A stretch of 64,000 bases of DNA from DATJMJ01 sp035503915 (GCA_035503915.1 DATJSU010000049.1:62001-126000); one strand, 5' to 3'. Counted from the first letter of the stretch, positions 48,401 to 56,415 are shown. Numbers and translations: made by a program. Notes: generated by a model from the letters alone, not told the origin.

Positions 48401-50503
48401 GGTGTTGTCGGAGGCGGCGATCGCGACGGGGGTGCCCTTCAGCACGCGGTTCACCGGTTTGGTACAGGCCAGCGCTATACGCGCCGGCGAGGGGGAAGGT
48501 GCCGTCGAGGCTTTGCTCCCGGGCACCGCGCTTGTGCCGCTCGGCGAGTGGGCGGCGTTCCCCTTTGCACCCTGAGGGGCCGGTCCCGAGGCCGCTCCGC
48601 AAAGGGCGCCGTTTGAAAGGTCGGCGCCACCCAGGTACCCGAGGCCACCTGCCATCGAATAGCCTCCCGCAGGCGATGCCATGTAAAGGCCGTTGTTGAC
48701 GCCGAGCAAGTCGTTGTTGCCCGACGTGATCTGGCCCGTGAGCTCAGACGGCTCGCTGTAGAGCAAGGGATTGAGGAAACCGATCCTTGTCGAGCAGAGG
48801 CTCTCAGAGAGGAGGACTGCTGCGGCCCAGGAGGGTGCGGCGACGCTGGTACCAAAAATGCCGAACCAACCGCTCCCTCCGCACGCGGTGCAGTACTGGG
48901 CGAAAGCGTCGCCACCGAGGGCCGACACGTCTGGCAGCTCCCGGCACCCCTGAGCGCCGAGAGCGCACGCGGGCGACGGAGCGAGGCCCACCGGCTGGTA
49001 GCTCGGCCGTGGCCAAATCTGGCTGGCGCCCCCACCGCTCGCGAGGTCTTGTGGGCAGCCGGTGCCGAGGCAGCTTGCCGGCGTCGCCCCTCTGCTGTTC
49101 CAGACGTACTGGGGACCGGTGAGGGTGTTGCTCGCCGTGCCGCCGACCGCGGTGACATCAGGCGCGGAGGAGGGGTCAAAGACGGCTAGCTGGGACATAT
49201 TGGATTGGTAGTAACACCCTTCGGACCCGTAGTCGCCCGAAGCGACGAGGACGGTCTGGCCCTGGGCCGCCGCCTCTTCGAAAAGCGTCTCCTCGGCTTG
49301 GTAGTAGCTGTAGCCCATCCCCGTGAGGGGTTCGCAGGATCCCCAAGACGACGAGATCACCTCGGGCAGGCCGCCCCCGCCCCCGCCCGAGATCGCCATC
49401 TCCCAGGGCGCAAGGCCGGTCCCGGCTTGGTTGGACTGGTATATGACCACGTTTGCCTTTGGCGCGAGCGCCGCGATCACTTCGACGTCGGCGGCCACCT
49501 CGGAGGAGACCTGAGAGGGGGGGCTGGTCGCGAGCACGTAGTTGACTTTGACCGACGAGCCAGCACAAGCCTGGTAAGTGGCGATCCCGCTCTTGTCCGG
49601 GAGGCCGTACTCGATGAAGCCAACGGTTTGGCCTTGTCCTTCGTCCCCCCGCTGGTAGAAGCCCTTTAGTTGGTAAACCTGGGCGAGCTCGGGCGGCGTC
49701 AGCCCGCTGTCCTGGAAATCCTGGCACTGCTCAGCGGGGACCGTCGTGGCAGTCGCGGTGATCGTCGTAATGGGTGCAGGGGTCGACGTGCTCGTTGTGG
49801 TCGTAGTGCCGGCAGGGGTGGTGGTGGTGGTCGTTGTGCCGGCCTGTGGCTGCACTTCCCGCGGTAAGCGGACCAGGTCGTCGGTTGGCTGGGCCCAGGG
49901 CGTCAGCCCGTCAACGTATGCCACGTCGCTCGCGATCGAGGCAGGCAACGATGGGACCGTCAGCGACCCGATAACCTCTCCACCCCCTGCCGTTCTGACG
50001 CGTTCGAGAACGGTCTCGAACGCGGCTCGGAACCGCCCGGCCTTACCTTCGACCCTCTCGCTAAGCCCGTTCCGCGCGAGCGGGCCCACCGAGAGGCCCT
50101 CCGCTCGCAAGTAGCGGTCGACTTCGCCGACATCCTGAGCGCTTGCCCCGAAGCGGGCGGCGAACTCCGGGACCGTTATGAAGTCGTGGTACGCGGCGTT
50201 GCCGGGAGTGGAAACGGCCGATGCCAGCAACTCGAGAGCCTGAGGCTCCCTCGGCTCGAAGTAGAGCTGAGCTTCCACCCGGGCCGAGGCGGGAGCTGGG
50301 CCGAGCACCTTTGCCCCGTACGGCGCAGGGGACGGGACGGCTGCCTCGAGCCGCTGAGGCGCCTGCAAGGCCCCGCTCGTTGATTGCGGGGAAGCCGCCA
50401 GCGTTGCGAGGCCATTGGTAGCCACTGCCGCAGCGGCGAACCCTGCCAAGAGCACAGGGGCGGCAAGCCGTGGGCCCCACTTTGGCCTCCTCATCTTGTC
50501 CAC
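47690..50503 (-). CDS. Secreted S53 peptidase (sedolisin/kumamolisin type) with C-terminal GYW/FGDA repeats
   Basis: 937 aa. Signal sequence to about residue 37, prodomain about 60-200 (YFEPREPQALELLASAVSTPG, YLRAEGLSVGPLARNGLSERVEG), then a threonine-rich linker (223-255). The catalytic domain has Glu335 and Asp339 in SSEVAADVEV, the oxyanion Asp in VLVASGDYGSEGC (Asp424) and Ser553 in FGTSVAAPSWAA, so the Ser-Glu-Asp triad is complete. The last 240 residues are six GYW/FGDA repeats like those of the CAP protein. The family is acid-active and lyses extracellular protein. It is not fused to known carbohydrate-binding domains. Confidence 0.92.
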   Translation of the reverse strand: MDKMRRPKWGPRLAAPVLLAGFAAAAVATNGLATLAASPQSTSGALQAPQRLEAAVPSPAPYGAKVLGPAPASARVEAQLYFEPREPQALELLASAVSTPGNAAYHDFITVPEFAARFGASAQDVGEVDRYLRAEGLSVGPLARNGLSERVEGKAGRFRAAFETVLERVRTAGGGEVIGSLTVPSLPASIASDVAYVDGLTPWAQPTDDLVRLPREVQPQAGTTTTTTTPAGTTTTTSTSTPAPITTITATATTVPAEQCQDFQDSGLTPPELAQVYQLKGFYQRGDEGQGQTVGFIEYGLPDKSGIATYQACAGSSVKVNYVLATSPPSQVSSEVAADVEVIAALAPKANVVIYQSNQAGTGLAPWEMAISGGGGGGLPEVISSSWGSCEPLTGMGYSYYQAEETLFEEAAAQGQTVLVASGDYGSEGCYYQSNMSQLAVFDPSSAPDVTAVGGTASNTLTGPQYVWNSRGATPASCLGTGCPQDLASGGGASQIWPRPSYQPVGLAPSPACALGAQGCRELPDVSALGGDAFAQYCTACGGSGWFGIFGTSVAAPSWAAAVLLSESLCSTRIGFLNPLLYSEPSELTGQITSGNNDLLGVNNGLYMASPAGGYSMAGGLGYLGGADLSNGALCGAASGPAPQGAKGNAAHSPSGTSAVPGSKASTAPSPSPARIALACTKPVNRVLKGTPVAIAASDNTGCAGYWVVNSAGAVATFGAAINFGSPPKLKAAKVVGIVATPDYYGYWILASDGKVYPFGDATAFGGPDNLRPVSPFVGIARTPDGNGYWLASADGGVFAYGDAKFYGSMAGKHLNKPVIGIAAAPGGSGYWLLAADGGVFGFGDAPYRGSLAERSLRAAVVSMIPATGTAGYAMVAADGGVFAFGGGFYGSLGASPPPAPVEAMAGSVDGRGYYLLDSAGQVYAYGDARYLGGLRG

Positions 50504-50602
50504 TCCTGTTCCTCAGCCCGCTGGCGCACCCGGCCCGCCGGACCTCTATACTGGCTCGCGCCGTCAGGCTCCGTTGGACAGGGCGGTGCACCAGTTCAGC
50601 TG

Positions 50603-50677
50603 GGACCTGTGGTGCAGCCTGGAGTGCACGCCGGCCTGTCAAGCCGGAGGTCGCGGGTTCAAATCCCGTCAGGTCCG
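50603..50677 (+). tRNA. tRNA-Asp (GTC)
   Basis: GGACCTG (50603-50609) pairs with CAGGTCC (50670-50676), discriminator G50677. The anticodon stem-loop CCGGC-CTGTCAA-GCCGG carries GTC. The T-loop is TTCAAAT. No CCA is encoded. It is followed by tRNA-Phe after a single base. Confidence 0.95.
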
Positions 50678-50678
50678 C

Positions 50679-50751
50679 GGTCGGATAGCTCAGTTGGTAG
50701 AGCGCGCGCCTGAAAAGTGCGAGGTCACCGGATCGACGCCGGTTCCGACCA
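50679..50751 (+). tRNA. tRNA-Phe (GAA), T-loop atypical
   Basis: GGTCGGA (50679-50685) pairs with TCCGACC (50744-50750), discriminator A50751, and CCA is encoded at 50752-50754. The anticodon stem-loop CGCGC-CTGAAAA-GTGCG has GAA. The T-arm reads ACCGG-ATCGACG-CCGGT, so the loop begins with A where T54 is nearly universal. All other arms are normal in length (73 nt). Confidence 0.93.
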
Positions 50752-50758
50752 CCAGCCT

Positions 50759-50953
50759 TTAGTGGCCCAGCTCCATCTCGTCGAGGAGGCGGCTGATCTC
50801 GGCCGCCCGGAAGCGGCGATGGCCTCCGAGCGTTCGGATCGCGGTGATCTTGCCTGCTCTCGCCCAGCGGGTCACGGTCTTGGGGTTGACCCGGAACCTC
50901 TGGGCAACTTCGGCCGGGGTTAAGAGCGCATCAGCTTGTGGTTGCTCCACCAT
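50759..50953 (-). CDS. bldC: BldC-like MerR-type DNA-binding regulator
   Basis: 64 aa, with AGGAGGT seven bases before the ATG. The protein is essentially one winged helix: LLTPAEVAQRFRVNPKTVTRWARAGKITAIRTLGGHRRF, followed by a short C-terminal helix. These motifs match actinobacterial BldC, which controls developmental timing in Streptomyces and is conserved in non-sporulating genera. It should bind direct repeats cooperatively. It lies antisense to and just after the tRNA-Asp/tRNA-Phe pair. Confidence 0.9.
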   Translation of the reverse strand: MVEQPQADALLTPAEVAQRFRVNPKTVTRWARAGKITAIRTLGGHRRFRAAEISRLLDEMELGH

Positions 50954-51050
50954 TTCGGGTACCTCCTAAGTGTCCGAAACCTCCCTCAACGGTACGAGCC
51001 GTGCAATGAGGGCCGCTATGGCCTGCTGGCGTCATTTGGGGCAGACATTG

Positions 51051-51060
51051 TGACTAGTCA
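51051..51060. promoter_or_regulatory. 10-bp perfect palindrome upstream of bldC
   Basis: TGACTAGTCA is its own reverse complement. On the minus strand it overlaps TTGACTAGTCA, about 100 bases before the bldC start, where a -35 element could be (TTGACT). It may be an operator for bldC; this is inferred only from position. Confidence 0.35.
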
Positions 51061-51077
51061 ATACTAGCCGGTAATTA

Positions 51078-51100
51078 GGGGGGCCAAAAGGCTCCTTTTG
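51078..51100 (+). terminator. Rho-independent-type terminator
   Basis: GGGGCC (51080-51085), loop AAAA, GGCTCC (51090-51095) with one G-T pair, then TTTTG (51096-51100). The T-tract is on the plus strand, so it ends a plus-strand transcript, perhaps read-through from the tRNA pair across bldC. This is the clearest stem plus T-run in the window. Confidence 0.65.
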
Positions 51101-51211
51101 TCATGGCACGACCTTTGTGACCTCACCTTTCACGCTCCTTAGGGCGGCGGGACGGCCCGTCCTGCGGCGTCCCGGTGCACCTCGGGGGACCTGAGGTACT
51201 GTCGGTCCTCG

Positions 51212-51955
51212 ATGGCCAACCCCGCTGCCTCCGCTCCAGCTGCCAACCCAGGGCCGGCACAACGCCCGGGCCTGCTCGGGCTTGTCGGTGGGAGCGAATG
51301 GAGCCCCGGGTGCGAGGCATTTGACGCTGAGCTGTTGGAAGCGTCTGGGGGCAGGGAGGTCCTCGTCCTGCCGACAGCGGCGGCTTACGAGCACCCGGAG
51401 CGTTGTGTCGCCATCGCGGAGAGATATTTCGCCGCTCTCGGAGCCTCCGTCAAAGCTTGCATGGTGCTGCGCCGAGCCGATGCCGAGGAGACCACCAACG
51501 CCGGGGCCCTACGGGCGGCACATTTCGTTTACCTCGCCGGCGGGTCGGTCCTCCACCTCCGCTCTGTGCTGAAAGCCTCGCCGGTATGGGACGCGCTGGT
51601 GGAGGCTTGGCGCGCCGGGGCCGTCCTGGCGGGTTCGTCAGCTGGCGCGATGGTTTTCGGTGACACGATGGTCGACCCGAGAGGCGGGGCGCTGACACTG
51701 GGCCTCGGGCTCCTCGACCAGCTGGCCGTCCTCCCGCACGCGAGCAACTGGCCAGAGGAAAAGACGCACCGGACGGTCCGCCTCGCCTCACCCGGTTTGA
51801 GGATCGCCGCGATCGATGAGAAGACAGCGTTGCTCCGGGCGCCCGAGGGGCACTGGCGGGCCGTGGGCGAGGGCGAGGTAACGATCTGGTTGGACGGCCG
51901 GCGCGCCGGCGTCGATGCCCTCTCGGCAGACGAACTGCAAGAAGTAGGCGAATAA
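51212..51955 (+). CDS. Type 1 glutamine-amidotransferase-like / peptidase S51-like protein
   Basis: 247 aa. The Rossmann-like core reads GLLGLVGGSEWSPGCEAFDAEL, VLVLPTAAAYEHPER, AHFVYLAGGSVLHLRSVL and the nucleophile elbow LAGSSAGAMVFGDTMVDPR (Ser in SSAGA). These are features of S51 peptidases (dipeptidase E/cyanophycinase), and the family also includes non-peptidase members. The nucleophile is present; I do not identify the rest of the triad with certainty. Substrate unknown. It starts at an ATG (MANPAAS) and faces the cyclophilin gene. Confidence 0.82.
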   Translation: MANPAASAPAANPGPAQRPGLLGLVGGSEWSPGCEAFDAELLEASGGREVLVLPTAAAYEHPERCVAIAERYFAALGASVKACMVLRRADAEETTNAGALRAAHFVYLAGGSVLHLRSVLKASPVWDALVEAWRAGAVLAGSSAGAMVFGDTMVDPRGGALTLGLGLLDQLAVLPHASNWPEEKTHRTVRLASPGLRIAAIDEKTALLRAPEGHWRAVGEGEVTIWLDGRRAGVDALSADELQEVGE

Positions 51956-51989
51956 ACCTCGTTCGCGCTTTCCTACGCGCTCAGCTCGC

Positions 51990-52832
51990 TCAGGTCGCGG
52001 AAATTGTGACGTTGAGGACCTTGTGGACGACTTTCGGCGTCCCATTTGGGCTGGCGCCTCCGTCCGCATTGATCTTGTTGACGACGTTCATCCCGCTCGT
52101 GACCTGCCCGAAATAGCTGTAGTTGGGCGTCAGCTGGGCACCGCCTTTGCCCACGACGATGAAAAATTGACTCCCGTCGCTAGAGGGGCTGCCCGTGTTG
52201 CCCATTGCCAAAGCGCCAGCAGTGTAAACCTTTGCGCTCTTTGGGGCGCCCCCGTTGAAAGAGTACCCGGGCCCGCCGTACCCGGTACCGGTGGGGTCGC
52301 CGCCTTGGTCGACAAAACCGGTCACGACCCTGTGAAATGCAGTGCCGTTGTAGAAATGGTAAAGGGACAAGAAGACAAAGTTATTTACCGTTACCGGGTC
52401 CTGGGCCGCCAATAATTTGAAAGTGATCGTGCCCACGTCTGTGACCATGTGCGCCGTATAGCTTTTGGCTGGGTTTATGCACATGGGGGGCGGGGAGCTG
52501 AACATCGTGTAGTGCGGGGAGGTGCCATTTAGCTTCGGGCACCCGACCTTGGCTGGTGCTTTCACCAATTTGACCGAGACCGGAGGGGTCGTGGGCGCCG
52601 TTGTGGCCGTGGTTGACACAGCCGAAGTCGTGCTGGTTGGCGGAGCTGCCGTCTTCTTCTTGGCGGGGCTCGAGGTGAGGGCCGTGACGAGCACCACCAC
52701 CACGATGATCACAAGGGCGCCCCCGAAGCCCCCGACGAAGAGGCGCTGCCGGCGCTGCTTTTGCTGTTGCCGCATGCGCAGCTCCTTCATGCTGCGGTTG
52801 CGGCGTTGCTGAAGACGCTTATCTGACGGCAC
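51990..52832 (-). CDS. Membrane-anchored peptidyl-prolyl isomerase (cyclophilin type)
   Basis: 280 aa from the GTG at 52832, which gives the typical actinobacterial start VPSDKRLQQRR; the ATG/TTG at 52862 adds ten unlikely residues. A transmembrane helix (RLFVGGFGGALVIIVVVVLVTAL) is followed by a Thr/Pro linker. The cyclophilin domain reads PVTVNNFVFLSLYHFYNGTAFHRVVTGFVDQGGDP, GAPKSAKVYTAGALAMGN, DGSQFFIVVG and SYFGQVTSGMNVVN. The catalytic Arg is in FHRVV. It folds or assists exported proteins outside the membrane. Confidence 0.93.
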   Translation of the reverse strand: MPSDKRLQQRRNRSMKELRMRQQQKQRRQRLFVGGFGGALVIIVVVVLVTALTSSPAKKKTAAPPTSTTSAVSTTATTAPTTPPVSVKLVKAPAKVGCPKLNGTSPHYTMFSSPPPMCINPAKSYTAHMVTDVGTITFKLLAAQDPVTVNNFVFLSLYHFYNGTAFHRVVTGFVDQGGDPTGTGYGGPGYSFNGGAPKSAKVYTAGALAMGNTGSPSSDGSQFFIVVGKGGAQLTPNYSYFGQVTSGMNVVNKINADGGASPNGTPKVVHKVLNVTISAT

Positions 52833-52939
52833 GGCGGCGCAGCGTAGCCGATCAGAGGCCACCCTGTGTGGACGACCATGGTCCCCTTGCGCCGTCGTGC
52901 CCGCAGGCCGGCGCAGGGGCAGCTGGTAGCTTCGAATGC

Positions 52940-54172
52940 GTGGCCTTGTTGGTGCAGAAGTTCGGCGGCTCGTCCGTCGCCGACGCCGAAAGGATGCGCA
53001 GCGTCGCCGACTACATCGCCCGCCTCCGCCGGCGCGGTGACTGGCCCGTGGTGGTCGTGTCGGCTATGGGCCATGAGACCGACGACCTCTTGGACCTTGC
53101 CGGCAAGGTTTCGAAGACCTTGCCGGGGCGGGAAATGGACATGCTCATAACAGCGGGCGAGCGCAAGGCGATGGCGCTGCTGTGCATGGCGCTCCATGAT
53201 CTCGGGGTGCCGGCAGATAGCTTCACCGGCAGCCAGGCGGGCATCGTCACCAACATCGAGCACACCCAAGCCAAGATCGTCGAGATGCGCCCTGAGCGTA
53301 TCCGGGCGGCCCTCGCTGCGGGGAGGGTCCCGGTGATCGGCGGAGCGCAGGGAGTCTCCGTAGAGCGGGAAGTCACTTTCCTTGGGCGAGGGGGCTCGGA
53401 CACGACCGCAGTGGCGATCGCAAAGGCTCTCGGTGCTGAGGCCTGCGAGCTCTACACGGACGTGCCGGGCGTTTTCACAGCCGACCCGCGAGTGGTCCCG
53501 GGCGCGCGGCGGCTCCCCAAGGTCAGCTACGACGAGATGTTGGAGATGAACGCGGCCGGCTGCCCGAAGCCGGCGATGCGCTCAGTCGAGTTCGCCCGCA
53601 CCCACGGCGTGCGCCTGCACGTGCGGTCGAGTTTCACCTGGGAGCCGGGCACCTGGATAGAAGAGGAAGGCAGTGAGGTGGAGCAGGCCATTATCTCGGC
53701 GGTCGTCTCTGACCAGTCGGAAGCAAAGCTGACAGTTGCCGGCGTACCCGATCGCCCAGGTGTCGCCGCCCGGTTGTTCCGAGCGCTCGCAGACCAGCTC
53801 ATCAACGTGGACATGATCGAGCAGAACGTCTCGCTCCACGGGACGACCGACATCTCCTTCACCGTCCCGCATGAGTCCTTGGAGGCGGCCAAGCAGGTTG
53901 CTGCCTCCTTGCAGAGCGAGATCGGCTCCACGGGGACATACGCCGACCCAGATGTCGCCACGGTGTCGATAGTGGGCGCTGGGATGCGGACCCACCCAGG
54001 GGTCTCGGCCACGATGTTCGAAGTGCTTGCTGCCGAGGGCATAAATATCGAGATGATCTCCACATCGGCCATCCGCTTGACTTGCGTCGTGCGCGCAACA
54101 GAAGCCGACCGGGCCGTGATAGCGATCCATAAGGCTTTCGCGCTCGACACAGAGGGAAAGGGAAAGCTCTGA
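52940..54172 (+). CDS. lysC: Aspartate kinase
   Basis: 410 aa from the GTG at 52940, chosen because the family begins (M)ALLVQKFGGSSVADAERM. It phosphorylates aspartate, the first step to lysine, threonine, methionine and diaminopimelate. The catalytic blocks are KFGGSSV, GRGGSDTTAVAIAKALGAEACELYTDVPGVFTADPR and MLEMNAAGCPKP. Two ACT domains follow (AKLTVAGVPDRPGVAARLF, and ATVSIVGAGMRTHPGVSATMF with EMISTSAIRLTCVV), indicating feedback inhibition by lysine and/or threonine. The stop overlaps the asd start (TGATG). Confidence 0.96.
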   Translation: MALLVQKFGGSSVADAERMRSVADYIARLRRRGDWPVVVVSAMGHETDDLLDLAGKVSKTLPGREMDMLITAGERKAMALLCMALHDLGVPADSFTGSQAGIVTNIEHTQAKIVEMRPERIRAALAAGRVPVIGGAQGVSVEREVTFLGRGGSDTTAVAIAKALGAEACELYTDVPGVFTADPRVVPGARRLPKVSYDEMLEMNAAGCPKPAMRSVEFARTHGVRLHVRSSFTWEPGTWIEEEGSEVEQAIISAVVSDQSEAKLTVAGVPDRPGVAARLFRALADQLINVDMIEQNVSLHGTTDISFTVPHESLEAAKQVAASLQSEIGSTGTYADPDVATVSIVGAGMRTHPGVSATMFEVLAAEGINIEMISTSAIRLTCVVRATEADRAVIAIHKAFALDTEGKGKL

Positions 54173-55200
54173 TGGGCTACACGGTCGGTGTCTACGGCGC
54201 CACAGGCCAAGTCGGCGGCGTCATGCGCCGCACGCTCGAGGAAAGGCGCTTCCCCGCCCGGCGTTTGCGGTTCTTTGCGTCAGCGCGCTCCGCCGGAAAG
54301 ATCTTGGATGGCGTCGAGGTCGAGGACGTCGCCCTCGCTGACCACCGTGGCATCGAGATCGCCCTGTTCAGCATGGGGGCGCCGGCCTCGGCGGAGTGGG
54401 CGCCCAAGGTCGCGGGGGCGGGGGCTGTCGTGATCGACAATTCGAGGGCCTGGCGGATGGACCCCGAGGTGCCCTTGGTCGTCCCCGAGGTCAATGGGGA
54501 GGACCTCCGGCGGGTGCCGAAGGGCATAGTTGCCAACCCCAACTGCACGACCATGGTTTGCATGCCCGTCCTGAAGCCGCTCCACGACGAAGCCGGCCTG
54601 CGCAAGCTGATCGCATCGACCTACCAGGCAACGTCGGGCGCCGGGCGAAAGGGCGTCGAGGAGCTGTCCGAGCAGGTTCATGCCGTCGGGGAGAAGGCGG
54701 CCGCGCTCGCCTTTGACGGCGCTGCCGTTAGCTACCCCTTGAACCACGTCTTCCCGGGGCCGATCGCATTCAACGTGCTCCCAATGGCGGGCAAGCTCGT
54801 GGACGACGAAACTGACGAGGAGCACAAGCTACGCAACGAAAGCCGGAAAATCCTCCACGTCCCTGACCTGGCGGTCGCGGTCACTTGTGTGAGGGTCCCG
54901 GTTTACACCGGCCATTCCCTTTCGCTGATCGCACGTTTCGAGCGGCCCATTTCCCCGGCACGAGCCTCTCAACTGCTGTCCAGCGCTCCTGGTGTGCGCT
55001 TGGTCGATGTCCCGACGCCGCTTGGGGCCGCCGGGTCGGACGACTGTCTCGTGGGACGGGTGAGGGGGGACCACTTGGAGGACGACGGGCGCGGGCTGGC
55101 CATGTTCGTCTCGGGCGACAACCTTCGAAAGGGTGCGGCTCTCAACGCTGTCCAGATCGCCGAGGCGCTCGTGGAGCAGGGGGCATTCCCTCACAAGTAG
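54172..55200 (+). CDS. asd: Aspartate-semialdehyde dehydrogenase
   Basis: 342 aa; reduces aspartyl phosphate to aspartate semialdehyde with NADPH. VGVYGATGQVGGVMRRTLEER is the nucleotide fold. The active-site Cys lies in IVANPNCTTMVCMPVLKPLH, and YQATSGAGRKGVEEL and RVPVYTGHSLSLIARFERP, with the catalytic His in GHS, complete the domain. The ATG overlaps the lysC stop, the classic lysC-asd operon that feeds lysine, threonine, methionine and cell-wall diaminopimelate. It ends 24 bases before the convergent zinc-finger gene. Confidence 0.97.
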   Translation: MGYTVGVYGATGQVGGVMRRTLEERRFPARRLRFFASARSAGKILDGVEVEDVALADHRGIEIALFSMGAPASAEWAPKVAGAGAVVIDNSRAWRMDPEVPLVVPEVNGEDLRRVPKGIVANPNCTTMVCMPVLKPLHDEAGLRKLIASTYQATSGAGRKGVEELSEQVHAVGEKAAALAFDGAAVSYPLNHVFPGPIAFNVLPMAGKLVDDETDEEHKLRNESRKILHVPDLAVAVTCVRVPVYTGHSLSLIARFERPISPARASQLLSSAPGVRLVDVPTPLGAAGSDDCLVGRVRGDHLEDDGRGLAMFVSGDNLRKGAALNAVQIAEALVEQGAFPHK

Positions 55201-55223
55201 GTCGCGTGCCGGCCCGCCGGCCG

Positions 55224-55499
55224 CTAGGTCGGGGCCCCGTCCCGGCTCGGCCCGTCCAAGCCCGGTCCCGGCGCGCAGGTGCTGCAGTAGCGCCCGACTG
55301 GGTCACCGGACAGCCGGCCCCCCTCGATTGGCCCGCCACAACCCTGGCACCTCCCATAGGTACCTTCTTCGAGGCGCGTCATCGCCGCCTCGACCTCGTC
55401 CAAGTCCTGGCGCAGCCCACCAAGGAGGGCGGGATAGTTCGAGTCGGCGGGTGCCATCGGTCCGACCGTAGCCCTCGCGGGCCCGATGGGCGCGTTCAT
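55224..55499 (-). CDS. DksA/TraR-type C4 zinc-finger protein
   Basis: 91 aa from the ATG at 55499, which overlaps the acetyltransferase stop as ATGA; a longer frame to 55586 would overlap it by 91 bases. A short coiled coil LGGLRQDLDEVEAAMTRLEEG leads into the zinc finger YGRCQGCGGPIEGGRLSGDP and RYCSTC (Cys-x2-Cys ... Cys-x2-Cys). The layout matches short actinobacterial DksA/TraR relatives that bind RNA polymerase. The invariant acidic tip (DxxxA) of DksA is not clearly present, so activity may differ. Confidence 0.85.
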   Translation of the reverse strand: MNAPIGPARATVGPMAPADSNYPALLGGLRQDLDEVEAAMTRLEEGTYGRCQGCGGPIEGGRLSGDPVGRYCSTCAPGPGLDGPSRDGAPT

Positions 55500-56086
55500 A
55501 CCAGGCGCTCCATGCACAAAACGTCGAGCCAGCGCCCAAACTTGCGCCCGACCTCTCGTTCCACCCCGATCATCTCGAAACCGCACGCAGCATGAAGGGC
55601 CACCGAGGCGCCGTTGTCCCGGGCGATCCGAGCGATCACTGCGTGGAAGCCGTGCGCTTTGGCGAGGTGGAGGAGCTCTTCGAGCACCGCCTTCCCTATC
55701 CCCATCCGCTGGAAGCCTTCGTGTACGTAGACCGAGTTCTCAACGGTCGTGCTGTACGCAGGTCGCGGCCGGTAAGGCGAGAGCGAGCCGAAGCCAACGA
55801 CAAGGCCGTCGGGCCCGAGGGCGACTATTGCCGGGTAGGCCCCAGAGTGCTCGGCGATCCATTCGAGCTGGTCCGAGAGGGACTTGGGGGTCATCTCGAA
55901 AGTGGCTGTCGAGGCCTCGATGTACCTGTTGTAAATGGACCGGGTGCCCTCGGCGTGCTCGGCCGTGGCGGTGGTGACCCGGACCTCAATGCGAAGGGGG
56001 TGAGGGCGGCCACCCGCGAGGGGATGTTGCTCGACCGTTGCCGGGCCGCCGAGGTGGTGGTCTTGATGGCGCTTGGTTGGTGCCAC
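55496..56086 (-). CDS. GNAT-family N-acetyltransferase (phosphinothricin-type)
   Basis: About 196 aa if the GTG at 56086 is used; a TTG at 56176 is the longest option. The domain begins EVRVTTATAEHAEGTRSIYNRYIEAS and continues with VVGFGSLSPYRPRPAYSTTVENSVYVHEGFQRMGIGKAVLEEL (acetyl-CoA loop R/Q-x2-G-I-G-K) and NGASVALHAACGFEMIG. This is the pattern of phosphinothricin or methionine sulfoximine acetyltransferases. It probably detoxifies such amino acid analogues or acetylates a related substrate. The stop is coupled to the zinc-finger gene. Confidence 0.88.
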   Translation of the reverse strand: MAPTKRHQDHHLGGPATVEQHPLAGGRPHPLRIEVRVTTATAEHAEGTRSIYNRYIEASTATFEMTPKSLSDQLEWIAEHSGAYPAIVALGPDGLVVGFGSLSPYRPRPAYSTTVENSVYVHEGFQRMGIGKAVLEELLHLAKAHGFHAVIARIARDNGASVALHAACGFEMIGVEREVGRKFGRWLDVLCMERLV

Positions 56087-56248
56087 GCTCCCCACGTTAT
56101 GCGTCCCCACGAGCTCGCTCCCGCCTCTTAGACCAGCGTGGGAGACTGCGGGCGGGCCTCGGCGAGGCCCGTGCAAGGGGGGCTCGGGCGGCAGGTCCGG
56201 GAGGTCCGCGGCTACTATGAGCCGGGCAACCGATCGAGCGTGATCGGC

Positions 56249-56321
56249 GCCCCCTTAGCTCAGTCGGTAGAGCACGGCCATGGTAAGGCCGGTGTCGTCG
56301 GTTCGATTCCGACAGGGGGCT
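56249..56321 (+). tRNA. tRNA-Thr (GGT)
   Basis: GCCCCCT (56249-56255) pairs with AGGGGGC (56314-56320), discriminator T56321. The anticodon stem-loop CGGCC-ATGGTAA-GGCCG has GGT. T-arm GTCGG-TTCGATT-CCGAC. 73 nt with no encoded CCA. Confidence 0.95.
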
Positions 56322-56342
56322 CGCACTTGCGGGGGACCGCAG

Positions 56343-56415
56343 GGCGGCGTAGCTCAGTTGGCAGAGCACTCGGCTCATAATCGAGTTGTCGTCGGTTCGA
56401 GTCCGACCGCCGCTA
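56343..56415 (+). tRNA. tRNA-Met (CAT), elongator type
   Basis: GGCGGCG (56343-56349) faces CGCCGCT (56408-56414), giving a G1-T72 pair, with discriminator A56415. The anticodon stem-loop CTCGG-CTCATAA-TCGAG has CAT. The absence of the three G-C pairs in the anticodon stem excludes the initiator type; a lysidine-modified Ile tRNA cannot be fully excluded. 73 nt. Confidence 0.9.
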
